Assembly (NCBI GenBank): GCA_033961575.1
Contig: CM066728.1
Coordinates: 109,200,852-109,264,851 of the forward strand
DNA length: 64,000 nt
Direction of reading: 5' to 3'
Source: Aselliscus stoliczkanus
Taxonomy: Eukaryota > Chordata > Mammalia > Chiroptera > Hipposideridae
Below the pieces are notes generated by a model. The model ran no database searches and was not told where the DNA came from. It was given only the letters and a program-made list of their open reading frames with translations. Position 1 is the first letter of the stretch. Every line of letters begins with the position of its first letter. This document shows positions 55,836 to 64,000 of this stretch, one piece after another. Position numbers and translations under genes: made by a program.

Positions 55836-58129
55836 AACTTGGATTTCGCCATAAAAAAGAAAGAGAGCCCCACTGAAAGATTTCAGTCAGAAGGGGGACC
55901 CAAGAGGCTTCACATCTCCCCTCACATTTGCAGAATGGTTGGGCTAGAAGAGAATAAAGAAGTGGAGTGGGTAGGCCAGTTGGGAGGCCGCAGAGGTGAG
56001 AATGTGAACTAAGGCGATGGGGCCAGAGGTGGAGAGGAGAGGCCCAACACAGGAGCCTCTGGGAGGTGATATCCCCTCTTTCGTTGGAGATGAGTGAGGG
56101 GAGGAGTCTGGGATAACTCCTGTTTTCTGACTCCATTGCTTTCCCTGACTGAGGACATCTGGAGGGAGAGAGTTTTACAGGGAAACAAAATGAATCCCAT
56201 TCGGACATCTTGAGCCTGCGGTGCTTGTGATCCATCCGATGAGAGACCCCACTCTGGCCTGGAACGCAGCAGACAGGTTGGCACTAGAGCTAAAGTTTGG
56301 GGAGCTCTACTGTCTTTGAAGTACTGACACCGGACAAAAGAGCCAGGATGACGTGCAGCATAAGAGGTGGGACCCAGGGAGAAAATCAGGGGGATCCCAC
56401 AAGAAAAATGGAAACAAAATTCAAGGAAGGAAAGGGTTACAAAGAAGATAGAAAGAGCCAGATGCCACACAAAAAAAAAAATTCTGGAAAACATGAGAAC
56501 TTCAGAGCTCTTCTTAATCACTGGACCTGTGGTAGCAAGGTCTCTAGAAACCAGCGGTGCTGCCTTGTGCTCAAGCTGCTCCGGCAGGAGGGACAGGAAG
56601 AAAGAACAGGACAGCGGACCAGGGGATGAGTCTGCTTCCGGGGTACATGGTTTGGGGGCTGAGAACTGGGGTCCCAGGACTAGAAATACAGGTTCTGTGT
56701 CCTTTGCAATGGTTAAAGTCACAAAAAGTAATGAGGGGGCTCAGGGGGAGAGGGAGGGAAAAGAGGGACACGGACAGCATTTAAATGGGAGGCGTGGAGT
56801 GCGGGCTTCCAGTGGATGGAGCTCACCAACAGTGAGAGCTGAGAAACGGCCTGAACCCGGGCCACCACGGGGCCAGGAGGACCGAGCCGCAGGAAGAAAT
56901 ATCTGGCGAGCGTGACGGATGCCACCAGCGGCCCAGGCAAAATTTAAAATGTTATTCCATGCAGCAGTCAACTGGGTTGAAGAGTTCGGGGGCACGGAGG
57001 GAACAAAGTCAGGTTTTAATATAAGGAATGAAGAGAATGGGACCTGGAGGCAAAGCATGATTTCCTTCTTTGAGAACTTCGGTGAGAAGGGAGGTGGGGT
57101 TGGCAGGCTAGAGACTGTCTTTGGAGGACAGTGTGCATCTTTGTTGTTGAAATTCTGCAAGAAAGAGCAGAAAAAGGACAAGGGACAGAGTGAGAGTGAT
57201 CACCGACGCAGGGAGGGCCCCAGAGAAAGGTAGCAGAGGCGGGCAGAGAGGCATGGAGCACCTGGGTAGAGCTGAGCGCCTCGGAGCAAAGAATGGGCCT
57301 TCCATTCAAGACAACAAGGAGGAGGAAAAATGTGCAGGGCCCGGGTGAGTTGTGAGCAGAAGAGGAAGGACTCTGAAGGCGCTGTTGGTCCTTTTGATGG
57401 GATGTGTAGCAAAGAGATCCGTTGTTCAGAATGGAAAGCTACCCAAAACCGGGTAAAGGAAAGCCTGATGGTATTGCATCCCATCTGAAGTGAGTTTCTG
57501 TCTGATTTCAGTGGGACCAATTAGCAAGAATAGTATGAACAGTGAGTAACAGGATGGCTGAATTCACCCAGGGAAAACGAGGATGGCAGGAAAGAGGTCA
57601 AATCTTTGCCAATGACAGTGACTGATGGATGATGAGGGATGAGCTGAAAAGGAGACTAGCAAAGCCAGGAGAAGCTGCCTCGCTTCGAGGGGTCACCTGC
57701 TAGGCTCTGTGCCATGCACCTCCTTCATCACCTCAACATCTTCCAAACAACCTTAGGAGGGGAGGCACGAGAAGAACATGGAAACCATGAGCCCAGAGGT
57801 CAGAATGAGGGAGGAAGTACCAGGTTTAGGCTGAGAGAAAACACAGGAGCATCAGAGTAAGAGGTTTCATTAGGGAAGAGTGACTCCTGGGGCTAAGGCC
57901 TCAGACGCGATGTCCTGGGTGGCAAAAAGGGCCAGGCATCTAGGTCAACGACATGCACTGGAGGAAGGGTCACCTGAGACTGAAGATTATGGACTGTTAG
58001 TCCCTACTATGGGCAACGGTGGGAGAGAATCCAAAGGAGTATGGAACCTGTGACAGGTGATGACAAAGGCTAAGTAAACATATGAATATTCACAACATCT
58101 CAGATCAAAAGACGGGTACAGTATGATTC
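55836..58129. other. Unassigned purine-rich stretch; MIR scrap at 57700-57785
   Basis: About 2.3 kb, G/A-rich on the + strand, with many overlapping frames up to 237 codons (56009-56722, minus) and 182 codons (56367-56915, plus). Sense and antisense frames coincide, which fits biased composition more than coding. 'ctctgtgccatgcacctcct' and 'caaacaaccttaggagggga' at 57700-57785 look like antisense MIR. I recognise no gene. Confidence 0.4.
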
Positions 58130-58545
58130 TTCAAAAATCCATAATCTCAATCTCATCACCAGAAAATATCAGACAACGCCAAACTGAAGGAACAATTCAT
58201 TGTAGAAACCAGATACCTCACCAGTATTTTTCAAGCATGTCCCAAACATAAAGACAAGGAGAGCTGAGCTCTGTCAGACTGAACAGACTAAAGAGATATG
58301 ACGACTATATGCAACGTGGACCTGAAGTTCAATCCCGGGACAGCATAGGAGAGTAGTAGAAAAACGGGTGAAATCCAGCTAGACCCTGTAATCCAGCTCA
58401 TAGGAATGTACCAGTGTTAGCTCCTTGGTTTTGATAATTGAGCTACAGTTATGCAAGAGAAGAGGCTGCTGAAAGTACAGGAACTCTGTACCATCTTTGC
58501 CTCTTTTCTCTAAGCTTAAAATGATTTTAAAATTAAAAATTAAAA
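58130..58545 (+). mobile_element. L1M 3' UTR
   Basis: 'tctcatcaccagaaaatatc', 'agacaacgccaaactgaagg', 'aacaattcattgtagaaacc', 'gactaaagagatatgacgac', 'tcccgggacagcataggaga', 'ggaatgtaccagtgttagct' and 'ccttggttttgataattgag' are the sense 3' UTR of an L1MC-like element, with the A-rich end at 58510-58545. Confidence 0.8.
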
Positions 58546-58874
58546 GCAAAGATGGGTTTGAAGTGAGCTGCCTGCCTGTCCTAGAGCAGTGCAGACTCTT
58601 CCGGCCTTTCCACACCTCAACCATCTCATCTGCGTCCGTGATGACACTTCCTGCACAAACTCCACCCTCAAGCAGACAGCACTGCAGCTAGGAGCGTGTG
58701 GCTGCTTTGAGCACTGCCACTGCTAGCGCCCTAGAGTACCACCGAATTGTTCCACCTCAAAATCAAACTGGGAAGTTCTGCCTTCATACGGTAACATGTC
58801 TGCGAGAACTGAGGCAGCTCCTCCCAGCCTCAGCAGGCTGCCCTGCTTCACAGCTGCGCAGAGCTCTGCACATG
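58546..58874. other. Unassigned short spacer
   Basis: About 330 bp between L1 and MLT1. Small frames only; nothing recognised. Confidence 0.4.
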
Positions 58875-59375
58875 TGGTAGGGAGAAGAGCGGCTCTCCAA
58901 ACATGTCCACATCCTAACCCCCAGAAGCTCTGAATCTATTACGTCACATGGCAAAGGGGAATCTAGGCTGCAGGTGGAGTTCCGTGTGCGTGTCAGTTGA
59001 CTTTGAGATGGAGAGATTGTCCTGGGTTCTCCAGGCAGGCCCAACGTCATCACAAGGATCAAACGTGGAAGAGGAAATTAGAAGAGAGAACCAGAGAGAC
59101 AGTAAGGAGAGAAGGACTCACTCCAAAGTTGCTTGGAAGGTGGAGGGAGGTGCCATGACCCTGGAAATGCAGGCAGCTTCTTGAGGCTGAAAAGGGAAAG
59201 GAGTTTTCAGAAGGGAAGGCAGCCCTGCCAACGCCTGGATTTTAGCCCAGTGAAATCTCCCTCAGACTGCTGTCCTACAGAACTATAAGAGTTTTTTTTT
59301 AATGTGTATTTTTTTAAGACACTGCATTTGCGGTCATTGGTTAGAGTAGCCACAAGAAACTAATGCAAAGTATGA
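58875..59375 (-). mobile_element. MLT1 (ERVL-MaLR) solo LTR, antisense, well preserved
   Basis: Reverse-complement MLT1 nearly end to end: 'acatgtccacatcctaaccc', 'ttacgtcacatggcaaaggg', 'gagattgtcctgggttctcc', 'aggcaggcccaacgtcatca', 'gcagccctgccaacgcctgg', 'attttagcccagtgaaatct', 'ctacagaactataagag' and 'agccacaagaaactaatgc'. The ends match the 'tgtattagtttcc ... ctaccaca' LTR boundaries approximately. No viral coding region is attached. Confidence 0.88.
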
Positions 59376-60544
59376 TGGTGCCCCTGAAACTATGCAGATC
59401 TGAGAAAAACAGAGACCCAAACTGGCAATAGCACAATTAACCTTATGTTGATGTCTGGGAAAATTTTCTCGACTTACAGCAAACACGGAAATAGATTTTC
59501 AAGCAGCTTCTCCAAGAACACACCACGTGTCCCCCCTCTTTCCAAAACAAGACAAGATCGTTTCAAAGAAAGACCGTCCTCTTCCGGAATGTAGACATTT
59601 GCACTAACCGGAAAGGGGCGGCCACCTTCCTGCTCTAACACGTGTGAGTGACTGTCCCCAGGAAGATGTTCACACATCAATCTCGACACTTTGGAGGCAG
59701 ACCGTCACCCTTCGTTCCCCAGGCAGCACCATAGCTTCATTGAAGTCTGCAGGCATTACATGAAACACAGGCTGGTGCAACCCAATGTGAACGCTATATT
59801 TGGCACGGAAGTGTGTTGTTGGCTTTATGTATTCTATTTTGAAGGGACGAGCGGATGGCCAGTGGACAGCCTCTCTACTCAGCCTCACGAGAGGGTCATG
59901 GATAAAGCCAGGTAACCCAGGAGGAAAGGCACCGGGGTTCCACCTCCAGGGTGTGCAAAGCAGAGGCACTCGCACCCTCACACTTGTCGCATGCTGGGAC
60001 AGGTGTACCTGCCGAGATTCCCAGCACTGGGAGCCACTTCCTCCTGCCTTGTGGACATGCCTGTGTTACAAGCGTTAGGAGCTGTAACTCTGCTCCTGCT
60101 ATCAGCCAGGTTCTTAACTGTAAGACGCTCACCATTAGGCAGTTTAAGTCGGAAGGAATTTGTTAAATAAGTCTCAGGGGTTCAGGCATGGGCTTGGCAG
60201 CCAGGAGCAACCCTGCGGTGGCTCTGAGGGTCAGCCCTGTGAAGGCCTGAGTGCCCCCCATTGGTGTGGCCCCCTATGGCGGTGAGCCCAGGCCTCAGAC
60301 CCACCCCTTCTGCCATGGGCACGTCTGATCGGCCGAGCCAGGACACGTGTGGCGTCCTGGCCAGAGGGAGACTGACAACACGATTGTTTTGGCTTCTGAG
60401 GGAAGCCAAATGGAACTGAATATATGGTAAATATCTATCACATTTCTTTTGGGGGTTTATGTCTTCTTTCAAAAAAGAAAACAGAAGGAGGAGAAGGGGA
60501 AGTAGGTTAAAGACAACTTAAACATATTCTTAGCAATCATATAT
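59376..60544. other. Unassigned single-copy stretch
   Basis: About 1.2 kb, mixed composition, frames up to 103 codons (59670-59981, minus) overlapping sense frames. No known motif or repeat. Confidence 0.4.
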
Positions 60545-61346
60545 TTAATCAGACCAACCCCCCGACCTAATAAAGGGCAAAAACTCTAAAATTGGATTAA
60601 TAAACAATATCAATATATATGCTGCTTACAAAAGACAGTCAAAACTAAAATCAAACAATACAGACAAGTTAAAAATAAAAAGATGAATGAAGCTTAGTCA
60701 GGAAAATACACATAAAAAAGAAATCTGAGCACAGTTAGCACCAGACCAGAATTCAAATGTGATGTGATGCTGAGACGATCATGTCCATTTAAGGACTAAT
60801 CCATAATAAAAGAAAAAAAGTTATGAAATTTTCAAGAGACAAATTAGTGTGTCTTCACAGTCTGCAGGCAAGGAGGTTGAAATAGAAAACACACTTGATT
60901 AAAAAAGAAAAGGGAGTGAGATACGCGACTCTTAGTATAAAACGGCAAGCACACAAAACCAAGGGGGCAGGCGATGTAAGTAATGTGACTGTGAATTCAC
61001 TGAGACACTATTCTGTGGACTCTACAAAGAGAAGAAAAATTACTTACATGCACCCACAACATTACTACCCAAAAATGACTTTATCTTAAGATAGGAGAAA
61101 AAGTTAGACATTCATAACAGCTTAAATTAAAGACTTCCTTCTAGAAATTTTAAAACATCCTCAAAAATAACTCTTGGTTAAAGAGTAAACAAAAGTAAAG
61201 TTTCTAAAAAATTTGTCATTGTAGTTAAGGGCTGTAGCACATCAAACTTCAGTGTATGTAGTCAAAGCTGTTTATAAAAGCAAGTTTTATTTCTTTAAAT
61301 AAAAGTTTCAATACTAAAAGAGGAAGAATAAAATTTATATGAACTA

Positions 61347-61459
61347 GGGCCAGCAGAGTGGCACGTTGGTTAAGAGCTGGCTTTGGAAGCCAGTGGCCCC
61401 AGTTCGGGTCCCACATGTGAGGGCCAGTGACACTGCCCTCAAAACAAAAAGGGAAAAAA
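61347..61459 (+). mobile_element. Short tRNA-derived SINE inside L1
   Basis: Head 'gggccagcagagtggcacgt', core 'gagctggctttggaagccag', B box 'gttcgggtccc', end 'tgacactgccctc' and A-rich tail. The target duplication (aaat[t/c]tatatgaacta) lies at 61331-61346 and 61460-61475. Confidence 0.93.
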
Positions 61460-61705
61460 AAATCTATATGAACTAAGCGTTTACTCAAAAAAAAAAAAAA
61501 ATGTACACTTAACAAACTGGAAAAACAGCCCCAAGGAAGTAGGAGCGAGGAAATAGTAAAGATCACATCAAAAGTTAATGAATTGAAAAGAGGAAATCAA
61601 TAAAATTGTTAAACTAATCCACAAATTTATTTTTAAAACAGCTAGAAAAAATATATAGAAATAACAATTTATAAATAATTTAAACACTTTACACAAGCAC
61701 ATGCT

Positions 61706-61825
61706 GGGGCCAGCCGAGTGGCGCGGTGGTTAAGCACTGGCTTGGGAAGCCAGCGGCCCCGGTTCAGGTCCCACATGGAGGGCCAGTGACACTGCCCTCA
61801 AAAAAAAATAAAAAAATTGAAATAT
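61706..61825 (+). mobile_element. Short tRNA-derived SINE inside L1
   Basis: Head 'ggggccagccgagtggcgcg', core 'cactggcttgggaagccagc', B box 'gttcaggtccc', end 'tgacactgccctc' and poly-A/AAAT tail. A 13-bp target duplication (acaagcacatgct) lies at 61693-61705 and 61826-61838. It is only ~250 bp from the previous SINE, in the same orientation. Confidence 0.94.
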
Positions 61826-63005
61826 ACAAGCACATGCTGTTTAATGTAAAATATCAGAAAACTGATGGTTTTTTACAAAATTTAAATGATCAAAATGAAC
61901 TTGAGAAAAGATGAAAAATATTTGTCATCAAAAATTACATCCAAAAAAGGCCACAAACTGCCAAAACACATATCTTGGTTCCTAATATCATTCTCCAATA
62001 AAAAGAATCAGGGATCCTTAGAGAAATGGCTATTTCTAGGACAAGATGAGTCTGTAGCATCTTAAAATGCCAGAAAGTAAAGAAATGCTCAGGGAAAAAA
62101 ACACAAAAAAGACAACCCACAATGTCAAGGAACACAGGACCCAACTGAAATCACTCTCAATAACCCAAAACTGGATCAATGTGAGCAAGAGAATAAATAA
62201 AGTAGTATTGGATCATAACCCAAAATTTAAGATCAGTATCCATGAGTCCATACTGATATAAATAAGTAACTAGATAAATAAATGGGAGAGAAGAGACAAA
62301 GAATTCCAAATAAATGAAGCAGCTTCTCTGCCCTCAAGGAGATGAACTAGAACTCCCCAAGTGGGGGCTTTAGGGCAGCTGCCTTCAAAGATTGAAGAAT
62401 GCAAGAAGGAGGTGGGGCACCTTTCCCGTGAAGAAACCTGAGGAATCCACCAGCCCGTGATCAAGGGCAACACCAACCCGAGAAGTCCCGCTGACAGCAC
62501 ATGCCCTTGATGTGATGTGATGAGAAGGCACTTTGCCTTTGTGCTCCTCCTCCCCAAAACCTGTTACCCTTGTCTCACCATGACAAAATCTCCAGGCAAA
62601 TCTCAGTAGAGGGACAGTCAGGAAAATGTGTGACCAGGACTCCCCAAAACTGTCAAGGTCATCTAAAACAAGGGAAGTCTGAGGAGATGAGACACAATGA
62701 CAGACTGTAACATGGTGTCTGGGATGGGATCCTGGGACACAGAAAAAGACACTAGGTAAACACTGAGAAAATCAGGATCAAAAAGGGAGTTCAGTTAATA
62801 GTAATGTATCAGTATTGGTTTGTTCATTGCAACAAAGTTACCTTGCAAGGTAAGATGTTAACAAAAGAGGAAGCAGGGTATGGGGTCTAGGGGAACTCTG
62901 TTATCTTTGACATTTTTCTGTAAATCGAAAACTGTTCCAAAATTAAAAGTCGTGTTTTTTTTTTAAAGGGTACAAATACATGTTAATAAATCGTCAGGTA
63001 GTTTT

Positions 63006-63454
63006 GTTGTTGTTGTTGTTGTTTTAAACATTATATTGGGGAATTGGGGGAGGGGAGCAGCATTGGGGAACCGGGGAAGGGGAATAGACAAGTTGCTGTC
63101 CTTTTGTTCTTCAGTCTAGTTGTGGAGGACGTTGCTTCACTGGCCCATGTTGGTATCATCATTGCGCTCTTCCCGGATGAGGCAGATCGGTCACCTGCCT
63201 CTGGATGGTCGCTCACCGGGGCTATTGAGAGCTCACGCTGGCTGCTGGCCACTCACTGCAGCCTATGGCAGCCCACTGCAGCAGGGGCTGCAGCCCACAC
63301 CATCACCAGGGCTCGCACAGCCCAGCTCCAGGTGGAGCTATTGTTAGCTGTAGAGGGCAGTGTTGATATTGCAAACTGGCCCTCATGTGAGATCCGAACC
63401 GGGTTCTCTGGCATCCCAAAACCAGCTCTTAACCAATGCACCACTCGGCCGGCC
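63006..63454 (-). mobile_element. Long-form tRNA-derived SINE, antisense
   Basis: On the minus strand it begins 'gggccggccgagtggtgcat', has B-box-like 'gttcggatctc', the body blocks 'gcagcccctgctgcagtggg' and 'accaacatgggccagtgaag', and the end 'cccaatataatgtttaaaac' with an AAC tail. It carries an extra stretch ('cagtttgcaatatcaaca', minus strand) not seen in the other two long copies. The target duplication (caggtagtttt / cgggtagtttt) lies at 62995-63005 and 63455-63465. The 160-codon + frame (63044-63526) is the antisense of the SINE. Confidence 0.92.
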
Positions 63455-63724
63455 CGGGTAGTTTTTTTTTATAGTTTCAAGGAAATGATCATTGACGACA
63501 ATGCTATAGAACACAGAAAAATATAAAAAGTTTTTATTCACTTTAAGTAGCTAAAATAATGTTACCAAATTTGACAGAGGTCGCATACATATGGATAGAT
63601 ATCAAATCCTAAAATATTGGCAAATTGAATTAAATAGTGTATCAAAACAACATTAATAGAAATTTTTAAAATAATAGTTGGTTAACCTGATGAATAACAG
63701 CTACCTTAGCATGGAGAACAGAGT

Positions 63725-63845
63725 AAATGAAATTGTAACAGCTATATACGATGTCAGAGGGGTAGTGGATTGGGGGAGGGGCGTAAATGTCTAACTAATA
63801 CATTGTTTTGTACACCTGAAACTAATTAAAAATAAATGAATACAT
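63725..63845 (+). mobile_element. L1 3'-end fragment
   Basis: 'gatgtcagaggggtagtgga', 'ttgggggaggggcgtaaatg', 'ttgttttgtacacctgaaac' and 'taattaaaaataaatgaata' match a laurasiatherian L1 3' terminus with A-rich tail. The last 150 bp of the window (63846-64000) and the spacer 63466-63724 show nothing recognisable. Confidence 0.75.
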
Positions 63846-64000
63846 TTTTTAAAATTTTTAAAAGAACAGCTACCTTAAATCAAGAGGCAAAATCATATCA
63901 AAAACTCAAGCAGCATTCCCACTGAAATCAGAAATGAAATCATTCTGCCTGATAAGTTCACTACTGTTTATCATGTTTCAAGAAGTTGAACCTAAGATTA

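Larger units (their letters stand above)
60545..62960 (+). mobile_element. Old L1 (ORF2 remnants to 3' end), interrupted by two SINEs
   Basis: ORF2-like text appears in order: 'caatatatatgctgcttaca', 'catgcacccacaacattact', 'ggaaatagtaaagatcacat', 'ggaaatcaataaaattgtta'. The 3' UTR is clear from 61930: 'aataaatgggagagaagaga', 'cccgtgatcaagggcaacac', 'cttgatgtgatgtgatgaga', 'aaaactgtcaaggtcatcta', 'aatagtaatgtatcagtatt', 'aaggtaagatgttaacaaaa' and 'ttttctgtaaatcgaaaact'. It may be one internally deleted element or two related ones. All frames are broken. Confidence 0.75.

Noticed and set aside
56009..56915. 237-codon minus frame and 182-codon plus frame
   Set aside because: The two overlap on opposite strands in purine-rich DNA, a compositional effect; no family match.

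Overview
This window looks like non-coding nuclear DNA from a placental mammal. I found no intact protein-coding gene, no multi-exon gene model and no functional rRNA or tRNA gene. It is a mosaic of old transposable-element relics (MIR, L2, L1, MaLR/ERVL-type LTRs, Tigger, mariner), younger tRNA-derived SINEs, micro- and minisatellites, and long single-copy stretches. The longest open reading frames lie in a 54-bp minisatellite, in a polypurine tract or in SINE bodies, and are best read as by-products of repeat structure.

Organism: the young SINE has a GGCCGGCC-type tRNA-like head. Its long form carries a body with 'cctccacaac', 'aaaggacagcaacttg' and a terminal 'ccccaataaaatctt'. From memory this resembles SINEs of rhinolophoid (Yinpterochiroptera) bats, so such a bat is my best guess. 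The mammalian call is firm; the bat call is moderate and the species is not resolved.

Layout. 1-9 kb: MIR copies, a possible U6 snRNA pseudogene, a MaLR LTR, opposed L1 fragments, simple repeats, an L2 end and the first short SINE. 9-14 kb: L1 end, ancient LTR-like repeats, MIR, an ERVL-like LTR and a SINE. 14.9-16.1 kb: a 23-copy, 54-bp minisatellite with only two variable sites, the most striking local structure. 19-25.5 kb: two long SINEs, a ~520-bp polypurine tract, two small tandem duplications, L1 pieces and a short SINE. 27-36 kb: MIR, L2, and an antisense L1 split by a SINE. 39.7-40.9 kb: L1 end, Tigger DNA transposon and AT-rich satellite. 41.7-50.7 kb: MIR, GATA repeat, ancient LTR-like repeats, L1 end, MLT1, a possible solo LTR, a mariner MITE and a SINE. 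52-59.4 kb: CT/CA tract, a 42-bp minisatellite, L2, ancient repeats, L1 and a well-preserved MLT1. 60.5-64 kb: an old L1 interrupted by two SINEs, then a long antisense SINE and another L1 end.

There is no operon or pathway logic. What can be reconstructed is insertion history: nested elements with target-site duplications give relative ages (L1 and L2 older than the SINEs; Tigger next to an L1 tail; a mariner copy inside the 3' end of an older repeat). Repeat family names come from remembered consensus sequences, not from a database search.
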